This document shows positions 10,459-21,430 of a DNA stretch of 64,000 nucleotides, one piece after another. Each line of letters opens with the position of its first letter. Position 1 is the first letter of the stretch. The notes under the pieces are model-generated. The model ran no database searches and was not told where the DNA came from. It saw nothing but the letters and a program-made list of their open reading frames with translations. A program made the translations under genes and the position numbers. This DNA comes from Mesocentrotus franciscanus (Eukaryota > Echinodermata > Echinoidea > Camarodonta > Strongylocentrotidae). Where the stretch lies: the NCBI GenBank assembly GCA_037976565.1, contig CP137673.1:4910863-4974862 (forward strand), in the 5' to 3' direction.

Positions 10459-11680
10459 GTCGCTATTGACAATGCGACGAGAGGGTCGCTATTCATATTA
10501 CGAAATGAGGGTCGCTATATATATTCATAATACGAAATGAGGGTCGCTATATAATACGGGTGAGGGTCGCTATTCATTAAAAATGAATATGAAATAAGCA
10601 ATGAACAAAATGATAAGAAAGCGAAATAATGAATATGGGACACCCCACGGCCGTGGCGTAGCCGCGGTGAGGGGGCGTAAGAGATTTTTAATTTATTTAG
10701 GGTGCGATATATATGTTCAAGCGACAAGGAGGCAGGATATAATGATAAATACAGAACAAACACAGGAAAATACGGAATTTAAACATAAATATGCAATCAG
10801 GTTCAGAAAAAGGTAAACATTACTTTATTCGTTAATAATTCAAAGCAAACACAGAAAATATACATGTAATGATGTAATAATTATTCAAATCCATTTATAA
10901 TCATGCTACGAGGGCTGATGTTACATTGACGCTACATGACGCGAAAAACCCTTCAAGGTCCGAAAGTGTTCGCCCCTATCCCCCCAAACAAAACAAAAAC
11001 AATTTGAAGTGCCCCCCCCTCATCCCTCTCCGGGCAGTAACTAGGCTCATGGTCCGGTCCAAACCCATTTGGTTTCGGTGTTAGGAAAGTTTCAGGAAAT
11101 CAAGATTATGGATAAATGAAGTTAGGTTAATCAATACATTTACTCGTATCCTGAGGTATGATAATTCCTGGAAAACGAAAATCTATCAGTCTGCATTGGC
11201 TATTAATTGAAGAGCTTCTGGATGCCTGGATATGGCTGAGGCTATAATGATTTGTAGGTCCATAAGTCCTACTAAAACCTACTTGCTAAACAATTACTAG
11301 TTTCTGAAATAGCAAACTCAGTGATAGTGGGCCTGCTTGTTCTACTTAATGTCTCAGTGGCATAGCCTGGATAAGATCAGTCGGGGGCAGGGTAGTGGGG
11401 CAACATTTCCCATAAGGCGGACAAATTATGATATGATAAGATGTTTTACTACTTTTTTCGTCACCGCAGGAGCGGGGGAAATATATTACCTAGATTATGG
11501 GGATGTCTCTATATAATTATCAACGATAAAAGGTAAAATATACTTTTTAAAGAGACAAATATTCGGGGCCATGTGTAGCCCGCCCCGCAGCTACGCCACA
11601 GCCGGGGCGTCCCCATCCAATATTTCCTTTGTTATTATCATTTTGTTCATTGCTTATCTAATTTGTATGAATAGCGACCC
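10459..11680. mobile_element. Foldback-like DNA element, copy 2
   Basis: Left arm 10459-10700 begins with tandem GGGTCGCTATTCATA-type units and continues GAAATAAGCAATGAACAAAATGATAA and GGGACACCCCACGGC. The right arm at 11570-11680 is its reverse complement (GGGGCGTCCCC, TTATTATCATTTTGTTCATTGC, GAATAGCGACCC). The interior matches copy 1 (1-2166), partly inverted. It has no coding capacity. The left terminus is lost in the gap, so target duplication cannot be checked. Confidence 0.8.
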
Positions 11681-11683
11681 AAA

Positions 11684-11873
11684 CAGCGATTTGAGATTAT
11701 AATATGCCTTTAGTTTTAGGAACACGCATTTCTATTTAATTTTGACATTTCAATTTCAGTTGAGATTATATATTATATTCTTCATTTTTAAATATGAATA
11801 CGCCAGCGATTTGAGATTATAATATGCCCTTTTATAGGAACACGCATTTCATTGACATTTCAATTTCTTGAGT
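11684..11873 (+). repeat. Tandem duplication, period 120 bp
   Basis: CAGCGATTTGAGATTATAAT, then GGAACACGCATTTC and TTGACATTTCAATTTC, occurs starting at 11684 and again at 11804. Two copies directly abut the right end of the foldback-like element. Confidence 0.85.
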
Positions 11874-12194
11874 TTATAAACTTAAACAAATAGATGTAGG
11901 TAATTTTAAGCATTTTCAAACTATTGCTAAATAAAAAGATTGAACTAAACAAAATATGAAATACTTGAGTTTCAAGTTATTTTTGGCCAGGTTTTCACAG
12001 TTGGTAAATTATATTAGAGCTTCAGATGGAAATCGGCCATTAATTAACGCATAACGTTTAATAAAATATATAACTCAAATTAACAGTATTTAGATTTAAA
12101 GGCCATATAAAGTATTGTATAATATTTCAATAAGATAAAGAGCTTATCAAATTAAATGTTTTTGATCATTACTCCTAATTAGGGCGCATATGTT
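11874..12194. other. No gene recognised
   Basis: AT-rich, no supported feature. Confidence 0.55.
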
Positions 12195-12462
12195 TGTCAC
12201 GTGCCAATATTTTTTTTGTCTTCTGCAGATTGAAGTTAGGGCTCAAACCGGCATATCGAGGGCTTATCTACACAATAATGGCAACAATTCGGCTTTAAAT
12301 TTGAAGTCTTTCAAAAAAATCGTATGACGTTTCCGTTACATATTGATCCACACCATGTAAAAGCGGTAAAGTTGTTCTTTACTGCCAAACATGTGTCACA
12401 TGCCGACAGTTTTGTCCGGGTTTCACCGTTTCAGATTGAAGTTGGGCTCAAACCGGTATTTT
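12195..12462 (+). repeat. Diverged duplication, period about 197 bp
   Basis: TGTCACGTGCC...CAGATTGAAGTTAGGGCTCAAACCGG at 12195-12252 recurs as TGTCACATGCC...CAGATTGAAGTTGGGCTCAAACCGG at 12393-12452. No gene seen. Confidence 0.8.
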
Positions 12463-12581
12463 TTCCTTTTCGATTAGACGATTTGGAAACACTACAACCC
12501 CGTTTGGTGGCTGGCTTCCTCATTAAGCGCTAACATTGTGGGCTTCCAACGTATTGGTCGCAGGCTTATTGGTCGCTAGTG

Positions 12582-12672
12582 TCAAGGGCTAGTCTCGTAC
12601 GTACAGCCAATTGTATGGTGAAGTAATGTTCCGTTTGGGGCTAGACTCGTACGTTTAGCCATTTTTATGGTG
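12582..12672 (+). repeat. Short duplication, period about 57 bp
   Basis: GGCTAGTCTCGTACGTACAGCCA...TATGGTG is followed by GGCTAGACTCGTACGTTTAGCCA...TATGGTG. Confidence 0.7.
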
Positions 12673-12838
12673 TTATTAATTTGATATAAATTGTAGCCAA
12701 CAAACGATTTGGGAGTAAACAGTACATCTCTCTTGTCTTATGTTACATAAAAATACAATATTAATGGTAAGATACAATCAAGTGGAGCAAAGTGGAGGTA
12801 TATACATTTTAAGTCGATTTTTAACTTGTAGGGTTCAG

Positions 12839-12991
12839 GACGCATTTCGCCAGTGGACACATCTCGCCGTGACTTAAGCGGCGACATGCGTCCGACCTAA
12901 GACACATATCGCCGAAGTAAGACGCGTCTGGCCACCCAATTTTCGGCGATCTGTGTCTGCGGACACAGATCGCCACCCGGACACTCTGGCC
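12839..12991. repeat. Cluster of eight 13-bp motifs in both orientations
   Basis: The motif GACRCATNTCGCC occurs at 12839, 12856, 12901, 12921 (GACGCGTCTGGCC), 12962 and 12980 (one base short) on the plus strand, and reversed at 12880 (GGCGACATGCGTC) and 12945 (GGCGATCTGTGTC). The copies at 12945-12957 and 12962-12974 form a perfect 13-bp inverted repeat with a 4-base loop. Spacing is 16-24 bp. Local GC is higher than the surroundings. It could be a protein-binding array, or the decayed end of a repeat; nothing in the sequence decides. Confidence 0.85.
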
Positions 12992-13117
12992 CGTGACACC
13001 GGCACTCGAGCAGCGGACGGACCGGCGAGCTGGACTCTATAGAATAGGGCTGGAGGATCCAGTGGATCTTCATCGAGCAGCTGCGTGGAGAACCGCAGCG
13101 TCTTTCTCATTGTCAAT

Positions 13118-13525
13118 GGGATCTGACTTGACATTAAAAATATCAACTGCCTGGACTTGAAAAAAGATGATATTATCTGCCCTGACCGTGACAGAGATAA
13201 TATTGGTTTTTGCGGCCAATTTCGCAATTTTTTCATTCAAATTCATGAACGTGCATTCAAATTCACATAGAGGTCGCTCGCAGGTGAATTCGGGCATTCA
13301 AATTTAAAATCCGAGCAATCAATTTCATTTATCGGCACTTTTATTCATGTTCGGTGAAATCAAATTCACGAATGTGCGTACAATTTCCTAGTTCGTGCAT
13401 TCAAATTAACGCGGCGTTCACAATGAGCCTGTTTGGGCATTCAATTTCATTTTTTGGTGATCAATTTCCTTCTACGTGCATTCAATTTAGTGTAATATTG
13501 AGAGGGATTCCAGATAAGAGGGAAA
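13118..13525. repeat. Left arm of outer foldback structure
   Basis: Starts with about three units of a 29-bp repeat (CTGGACTTGAAAAAAGATGATATTAT), then GGTTTTTGCGGCCAATTTCG, then about ten irregular units with CATTCAAATT. The latter two blocks occur in reverse complement at 16895-17145 (GCGCGAATTCGAATG, GAAATTGGTCGCAAAAACC). The 29-bp units, however, have the same orientation on both sides. Confidence 0.75.
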
Positions 13526-13544
13526 CTTTGATTTCTTTAAATTG

Positions 13545-14100
13545 ATTACTTGGAATTATTGTTAATCGCTGTTACACAATGAAATCTCTACAGTTTAGTT
13601 AATGTTCTTTGTTTATCTGACAATAATTGTTGCTTTTTTGATCATGTATTTGATCATCATGTCGCTAATTATATATACATGAATATACTACACCTTTCTT
13701 TCAATATAATTACATGTATACATGTTCTAAATGACTGGAAACATTGAACGAGTTTTAGAACATAAAAACTAGTGATTTGGAGGTGATGTCTGCTATAGTA
13801 CTACGGAAATGCATTTTCCCTCAATTAAAAAAATCAATTACTTTGAAATGCATTTAAGACTTTTCAATGAAATTGTTCTTTTGTATGATTATATACCACT
13901 GGTATGAGCTTGTGTTCCTCTCTCTCTCTCTCTCTCCGTATCACGCCCTTTATCTCTCTGTCTCTCCCAATCTCTCTCCCTCTCTCTATCGCTCTCTGTC
14001 TCTCTCCAATCTCTAGCTCTCCCTTAACTTTTCTCCCCTTTTTTCGTTTACCAGCCCCCCAATTTTGTATATATATATTTTTTAACCTCTTTTATTGTAG
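13545..14100. other. No gene; CT-rich tract at 13915-14035
   Basis: AT-rich sequence followed by a TCTCTC-rich low-complexity tract. A 179-codon frame crossing into the next repeat is a composition artefact. Confidence 0.6.
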
Positions 14101-14110
14101 GCCTAATCAG
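14101..14110 (+). repeat. Left flanking direct repeat (probable target duplication)
   Basis: GCCTAATCAG, repeated exactly at 16239-16248 on the other side of the foldback element. Confidence 0.8.
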
Positions 14111-16238
14111 GGTTCTAGGAGAATTACCCCCTGGGCAATCACCCCCCGGAAAATTACCCCGAAAACTACCCCCAAGGACAATTACCCCTGGAAATTTACC
14201 CCGGAGAATTACCCCCGAGGACAATTACCCCCAAGGACAATTACCCCCGGAAAACTACCCCGGAGAATTACCCCAAGGACAATTACCCCGGAAAATTACC
14301 CCGGAGAATTACCCCCGAGGACAATTACCCCCAAGGACAATTACCCCCGAGGACAATTACCCCCGAGGACAACTACCCCCGAGGACAATTACCCCGAGGA
14401 CAATTACCCCCAAGGACAATTACCCCCGGAAAACTACCCCTGAGGAATTACCCCCGAGGACAATTACCCGCCCCCATGGATAACTACGCCTGAGGACAAC
14501 TTCCCCCGAGGACAATCAGGATTCAATAGCAAAGACGATTTGACACATTGAGAGATGCTGTGAAGGCTACGAGCACATAAAATCCTGTGCATGAACCCAC
14601 ATTCGTTCAAATACTTGCGCGTGATGTTCCTCATTACTACACATTTTCTTTAACTATAATGTATACAACACCACTGTGGTTGCTGTTTTCTACGAAGGAT
14701 TTCTCTTGAGCAGCGTTATTTCAAATTTTTGTTAGACACAGTGCCCTCTTAAGAAATGAAAAGTTTCGCCCAATCTTAAATTCTTCACAAACTATTTATT
14801 TTGCATCACTCTGGCACTCGTCAAGAGCTATGTACACACGTATGGGCACATTTGTTTCTTGATTTAGTGAACGAGCAAAAAAAAAAAGGGACAAGACATT
14901 TTCAAAATGGTAAAACATAATGTTGTAATCAACACACTAGAAAAGATTTAAGGTATGCGGGCGCCTCACCGCAGAATGTACACGAATATAAAGTGATATA
15001 TTCGGTCATGACCTCTCGTTGCCTTGATTTATCATGTTTATAATTGTAATGAGTGTGGTAACAATGTAATGCCGAAATAAGCGAGCGAGGAAGAAAGACA
15101 TTTTATTATTTGTTTAAATTTTATTTTCTCATGAAAAAATACTCTACCCGTTTCTGATATTTGTTTTTCACAAAATCAACGTTTGCCAAAAATGTTGTAA
15201 TGTAACTAACATTCTCTTGCGGCACCCCAGTTGAAATAAACGCTGCTCTGGAATTACAAAATCATTGAGATGAATGTACCAAAGTGCGGATACTTATTTT
15301 CTTTTAATATGGCACCGTACATACCATATATTTAACTTGAAGGCAAGTTTTATTTCAAAATAAATTACAGTACATACGGTTCATAGAATTACCATGACCA
15401 CGTTTCAGGGGGAAAATAAAGTAAAAATGCCTGCTTTAACCTTTTCTGAGATGGAGGTAGTGGATGTTTCTAGCTTTCATATGGCCTAGAGTTTGAAAAA
15501 GTTTCACCAATTAAAAATTAGAAAATTATGATTTGTTGAAGGTGCAAACACAAATATGCAACTCCGTGACGTGTCTTGTGAGCTCCCCGCCTATTTGCCC
15601 TGTGCTAGAAAACTTTTAAAAATCTGTATTCTTCCTTAACAAATTTTCTCACATACATTCACCCAAAATATAATTAAATATAATTATTGCAAATATGTTT
15701 ATACACAACCCCTGTACGAAACAAATCTATGCCGTCATAAATAACTAAGAAAATGAAAGTTCATGACATTTTCTCTAAATAGCAATTTGAAGCGGAGCTC
15801 GCATTATACGTCACAGTGTTGCAAATTCCCTGGGTGTGATTGTCCTCGGGGGTAATGGTGTTTCGAGGGGGGTAATTGTCCTCGGGGGTAGTTTTCCAGG
15901 GGTAGTTGTCCTTGGGGTAATTGTCCTGGGGGTAGTTGTCCTGGGGTAGTTGTCCTAGGGGGTAGTTGTCCTCGGGGGTAGTTTTCAGGGGTAGTTGTCC
16001 TCGGGGGTAATTGTCCTCGGGGTAGTTGTCCTCGGGGGTAATTTTCCGGGGGTAATTTTCCGGGGGTAATTGTCCTTGGGGGTAATTTTCCGGGGTAATT
16101 TTCCGGGGTTATTGTCCTTGGGGGTAATTGTCCTCGGGGGTAATTCTCCGGGGTAAATTTCAAGGGGTAATTGTCCTTGGGGTAGTTTTCCGGGGTAATT
16201 TTCCGGGGTGATTGCCCAGGGGGTAATTGTCCTGATAC
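14111..16238. mobile_element. Foldback element with GGACAATTACCCCC arms
   Basis: The left arm (14111-14515) is a tandem array of about 15-16 bp units, GGACAATTACCCCCGA and variants. The right arm (15836-16238) is the inverse (GGGGGTAATTGTCC). Both termini share AATTACCCCCTGGGCAATC in inverted orientation immediately inside 10-bp direct repeats. The 1.3-kb centre (14520-15830) has no recognisable gene. This is the classic foldback/TU architecture: long inverted arms made of short direct repeats, non-coding centre. It is inserted between the two arms of a second, older inverted structure. Confidence 0.88.
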
Positions 16239-16248
16239 GCCTAATCAG
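16239..16248 (+). repeat. Right flanking direct repeat
   Basis: GCCTAATCAG, identical to 14101-14110. Confidence 0.8.
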
Positions 16249-16894
16249 ATATGATAAGCTGAATACCAGTCACCTATGGAACCAAAGACACTTCCTATAA
16301 AGATATACTTTGCTGATAAATCAAACATTTTTAAACACGGATAACACCCCCTACAAGAACAAGTATACTTAACCAATCCTCAGATCAGCATACACAATTT
16401 CCCAATACACAGACATAACACCGAGTCCACCACAAAATACACAAAACTTTTGAATTTTTCTTATCTTAGGCATATCTTGGTATGTGCATTTATATATTTT
16501 GAACATGCAACGAAAAGTGTGATATTTGTACAATATTTGATGAGTTAAAAGGGAAAAAGTAACCGAGTGTCATTTTGGATATGTGATATGACACTTTCGA
16601 CCACAGTTCTTGGGCAATTTCTGCAGTTTTCATATACACTGTATACAGCTTTTTGTTGTGTGTGTGCGCCATGAATAATATATATATAGCAAGTTATATA
16701 TATATTCATGTGTTTAACTTTTTATTAGCCGAGACAGTTTATAAATGAGAATGAACAAAGATAATGCAATTGTCATGATATAATGAACCCTACACTTTTC
16801 ACAAACTGAGCAAAAAAAGCTTCTCAAAGACCCCAAAGAAACTAAATGCAATATATTTTTTTTAATTGAACGCACTTATTTCAAACATGCTTGC
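16249..16894. other. No gene recognised
   Basis: AT-rich sequence between the inner foldback and the right outer arm; TATATA runs near 16678-16705. Confidence 0.55.
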
Positions 16895-17291
16895 TCATTC
16901 ACGAATTTGAATGACCACCGAGGTACCGTAGAATTTGAATACTCTTTGCACGAAATGTACGCTCTTAGTTGACATTTGAATGACCCGATTTAACAATTGA
17001 TTGCACGGATAGTGAATTTGAATGACGAATTTTGAATTTGAAAGCTGATTCAACGCTGCGAGTGCGATTTGCGCGAATTCGAATGCTCGGAATATGAACT
17101 TGAATGAAAAAAAAGTGTGAAATTGGTCGCAAAAACCTATATTATCTGCCCTGATTTGACAAAGATAATATAATCTGTCCTGACTTGACAAAGATTATAT
17201 AATCTCCCTTGACTTGACAAATTTTATATCATCTACCCGGACTTGACAAAGATGATATTATCTACCTCAACTTGACAAAGATGAGATTATC
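16895..17291. repeat. Right arm of outer structure and 29-bp array
   Basis: 16895-17110 carries irregular AATTTGAATG units, the inverse of 13218-13500. 17146-17291 is a clean array of five 29-bp units (CTGNCCTGACTTGACAAAG followed by ATNATATNAT). Confidence 0.85.
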
Positions 17292-17397
17292 GCTGTAACT
17301 TAAAGCACCCTATGATGTGATTTATATATATACAGTACAACGTATAACATTTTTTCAAACACACTATTGATACTGCATTAGCTAATGACGAAAAACA

Positions 17398-17516
17398 TTT
17401 TGTTTGTTGTTGTTGTTGTTTTGTGTATAAGTAATGTGATTATTATTATTATTATTATCATTATTATTATTATTATTATTTTATGATAATGATGATGATG
17501 ATGATGATGATGATGG
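17398..17516 (+). repeat. Compound microsatellite TTG/ATT/GAT
   Basis: (TTG)n, then (ATT)n interrupted by ATC, then (GAT)n, in three adjacent blocks. Confidence 0.95.
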
Positions 17517-18215
17517 CGATGCACAGCCTATACAGAACTATATAACTGTCTAGCCTATGCAATACCAATGAGGTATTTCGTGAAAGCAAAATCATAATGT
17601 GCACACAAAGATTGGCCTGCGTTATCATCCATCACCACAGTCGCAATGCGCATATTGCAACGCGTATTGCCAGCAAAAACACAATATATATGAAAACAGA
17701 AATACAAATACTAACCCTTTTCACTGTTTAACATCCAAGGAAAAACACTAGATTCCCTCGATTCGTGTGAAGTCATTTGAAACAAAGATTCAAACAAGGA
17801 AACAAAACTTGCAACTCTATACAAATGTGGGTGGAACACTACAAGAAATCTTGACAGTTCCTTTGTAGAAATCATGTGCAAACATACACATGGAATGCAT
17901 GAACATCAAAAGAAATACCATAAGGCGTTTGGTTATATACTCCGTATGCAGCGTATCCCTAATACCTATAAAATGACAACTGTTCTTTGATATAAGTCGC
18001 AATCAATTATTGAGAGACCTAGTACCTTGCAGTGCACGTAGGGCGTATTAGCGGGTTTCACTATGTTGTATAGAGTGTGCATAGGACGCCTGTCTGTCTG
18101 TGTTACAGTGCGTATACGAAAAAGTGTGCCCAATTTTGGTAAGTCTCAATTCAATTCAATTCGATTTATTAATGTATTTATTTGTCTAATGTCATTCAAC
18201 ATAGATATTTGGTCA
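17517..18215. other. No gene recognised
   Basis: Mixed sequence with no supported coding frame. (AATTC)n-like words near 18147-18166. Confidence 0.5.
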
Positions 18216-18950
18216 TACATTTCCGTCCTACATATTGTCATTTCTGAATGATATTTGATATGCATAAACTTGACGTCATGTGTAAACTAAGTTTGGTCAT
18301 ACCCATGTCCGTCCGCGCGTACTGGCGGACGCGTACGCGTTCGTCAAAATATAAAATTTGTCAAAATGCGCGCGCGGGTGCATGCGTGCACGTTTTTGCG
18401 TGTGCCGTCCGTACGGAATGTGTTAATTCAATTTGTTCACTTGTGTTTTGTTGCTGATACTATTCTTAGTAATTTGAATCACTTGTAGCCATTAATGACA
18501 TCAATTAAGCTCAAAGACGTTACTTTAAACCTCAGAATTGACGCACGCGCGCTTTTGAAAAATTGCCCAAAACTACCTATTAGGAATCCGCTATAACTCT
18601 TCAGAATGCCTGATTACACCCAATTTTACTTTCATGTTATGATATATGATTTCATGTATCGCGTTTGGATTTGATTACATTAGGCAATTTTTGACGTTGT
18701 TGTTTTTGAATATATCTAGTCTATCCCTATCTTGATGTCTCCCATATTTTATTATGTTGTAGCTGAGACTTTACAATATAAATGTTCTGCGTACAATTTT
18801 CTTATCAAAAGACGGGATCGTGATAAAATATTCCGATTGAAGGTCAAAACTGCAAATTCTGCCTTCATGGTTTCTTCTTGTACGTGTTTTAAGAATAGAG
18901 GATAGGATTTTTTTTCAAAGTCCGAAATTGTCATTGACTTAGTGTTATTA
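18216..18950 (+). mobile_element. Decayed relative of the Helentron-like family
   Basis: Shares word order with 42700-43510: GTCCGTCCGCGCG and other CG-rich alternating words, AAAATTTGTCAAAATGCGCGCG, ATCCGCTATAACTCTTCAGAATGCC (compare ATCCGCCATAGCTCGTCAGAATGCC), TGTTGTAGCTGAGAC. Termini are not recognisable. Confidence 0.6.
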
Positions 18951-19599
18951 GGTGATCGGCCGCGAAGTGTAGCAAATCTCCTGAGTCTATTGTTTCAAAA
19001 TTCTCTCTCTCTCTATTTCTTTCTATCTCTCGATCTGTCGATCTCACGACCACTCAACTCTCTTCCTTCTTCTCTCCGCTTTTGCCGACATATAAACATC
19101 TGACCACAAGTCCTCTGGTTAGGATTAACACTCCTTCTACTCGTTATCCTTATCACCGACCCACCCAAATTGCCGTTAAAACATAATGCTTGGCTGGGTC
19201 GTAAATCTATACATGCAGGCTAATAGCCTTTTGGTCTCATGGTCAGATTCGGTGAATGCCTCTGGGTTTTTACTATTTTCCATCGATACTTTTATCTCTC
19301 TTACAATTCTCATTTGCACATTTTCTCCTCACGATTCTCGACCCTCAACATCGCTTTTCTCGCTGCTCTGAACGATCCGACATATTCGTATAATAAATAA
19401 TCAAAACTTTAACTTTATGAACGAAGTGTTATTTTGTTGTTCGTTCGCCTACTCCTGTTATTAATTTAATGGTAACAGGGTTGTAGTCAGCACAGTAATT
19501 TCTACTGTTTCTACGTCCTTGATTACTAAATGAGCTTGTACCTTGGCGTGCTATATGAGTGGAGGTTGGAATTTAAAAAAAGGACAATTCAACTGGTGG
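18951..19599. other. No gene; CT-rich patch
   Basis: CTCTCT tract at 19001-19075, otherwise unassigned sequence leading into the LINE. Confidence 0.5.
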
Positions 19600-21216
19600 G
19601 AAGAAGCTAAATTATAAGAGCCTCATTGGTCAGAAATCTTCGTATGATCCCTTAAGCAACCTTGCAAATGGCATCGCAAACGGAGACAGAAGTATTTCAG
19701 CTGACATGATTAACTCCTTCTTTGCTTCGGTCTCGGAAGACCTTCCGCCGTTAGAAGCTACTGGTACGTCATCATACCTCGATCACAATATCTCACCTGA
19801 TGCATATATTATTCCTCCCCATGACGTAGAAAGGCAGTTGAGATATATCAACGTGAGAAAAGCACCTGGTCCAGATGGGATGCCTTCCTGGATTCTCAGA
19901 GATTTCTCCCCTATTCTTGCGGAGCCAGTTTGTTCAATTATTAAACGCTTCCATTGCGGAAGGGTTTGTACCGACTATTTGGAAATCAGCACATATAATT
20001 GCCTTACCCAAGACAAACCTCCCTGTTTCCATTGAGAGCGATTTGAGACCGATCTCCTTAAAACCAGTGTTAGCAAAAATATTAGAAAGTTATGTGTGTA
20101 AATGGGTTTGGAATGATTAACTCCCCCATCTTGATCCAAACCAGTATGGGACTTACCCGGGTCATCAACTGTACTTGCCTTGATCAATCTCCTTAACAAT
20201 TGGTCATTCTAAACAGATGCTAAGAAAAAGGCTTTGAGGATTGTGTTGGTAGATTACAAGAAGGCTTTTGATAGGATAAATCATGATTTACTTCTTAGAA
20301 AGTTAGGAAATTTGCAGGCGAATCCAACGCTTGTTAATTAGATGAGAGCATTCCTCAAGCAAAAAGTAAAAGTCGATCAAATAAGATCTGATTGGCGGAG
20401 AGTTAACGGACGTGTCCCACAAGTGACTGAAATGGGACCACTGTTGTTGTAATTATGATAACGGATTTATATTGTAATCTTCCTCTAGTCAAATATGTTG
20501 ATGATACATTGTATGAAATATGTCCATATGGTGAAAATGGCACGATTCAGAATACCTCAATGAATTAGCACACTGGTCTGACTCAAATGATATGCAGATA
20601 AATCCAATGAAGACCAAGGAAATGGTCGTTTGCTTCATGAAAGAAGATCCAAACTTACCGTATCTTACCATCGGTGGAAATCGAGTAGAGAGGGTTCAGG
20701 AAGTTAAGCTACTCGGGTTATACATCAATGACAATCTGAACTGGGATACCCATGTGAAAGAAACGTACACTAAAGCAGCAAAACGCTTGTACCTTCTTGT
20801 TCAATTATGAAGGGCAGGGTTAAATCAAATTGATATGTGCAGATACTATGTGGCATGCATTAGATCGGTTTTAGAGTATGCATGCCAAGTATTTCATGGA
20901 AGTCTGGCCAAAGAACAATCCGAAATGTTAGAGTCAGACCAAAAAAGGGCACTTAGAATCATTTCACCTGGGCTATCATACTCTGACGCCCTTGTCTTCC
21001 TTAACCTTGAATCCCTTTCTGGACGTAGAAAAAAAATTATGCCTTAATTTGTTTACCCGAATTCGTAGCCCCAGTCATAAGCTGAATCATCTTCTTCCTG
21101 CTTCAAGAGAAACAAGATACTCTCTTTGGAACAGCAAAGACCTGTACCCTCCCAAATGCAAAACTAATAGATACAAAAATAGCTCCATTCCCTGGTGTCT
21201 GTTTAATCTACAATGA
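19600..21216 (+). pseudogene. Non-LTR retrotransposon reverse transcriptase, broken
   Basis: Successive frames give an almost complete RT: RKAPGPDGMPSWILRDFSP (19858 on), then, in another frame, IWKSAHIIALPKTN and RPISLKPVLAKILE, VLVDYKKAFDRINHDLL, the catalytic KYVDDTLYE (YVDD at 20494-20505), MQINPMKTKEMVVCF, VKLLGLYINDNLNWDTHV, CIRSVLEYACQVFHGSL and a basic C-terminus NRYKNSSIPW. At least six frameshifts or stops (for example stop codons at 20118 and 20340) make it dead. No endonuclease domain is visible upstream. The motif set fits a CR1/Jockey-group LINE. Confidence 0.92.
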
Positions 21217-21430
21217 TCTTGCCAAATATAATGTATTTTAATAGTTCTCTTTATTTAGTATATTTTATAAGAAGACATCAACCGTATTTTAAATATTTTT
21301 AATTATTACACGACACAGGTTTATCAGTATCAAACTTGGGGGTACTTGTCTTCAAGCTTTGCACAGTGTATTAAATTTATTTATTAATAATTATTGCCAA
21401 TTTTATATTGAATTAAAGTGCCGTGTAGAC
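21217..21430 (+). mobile_element. Probable 3' untranslated tail of the LINE
   Basis: AT-rich non-coding sequence between the RT stop and the satellite array. No clear terminal repeat was found. Confidence 0.4.

Noticed and set aside
9668..10540. Frames of 185-290 codons across the N run
   Set aside because: Made of undetermined residues; an artefact of the gap.
13904..16163. Repetitive frames with ENYPRGQLPPRT-type peptides on both strands
   Set aside because: They are translations of the GGACAATTACCCCC arms, with mirrored copies at both ends of the element.
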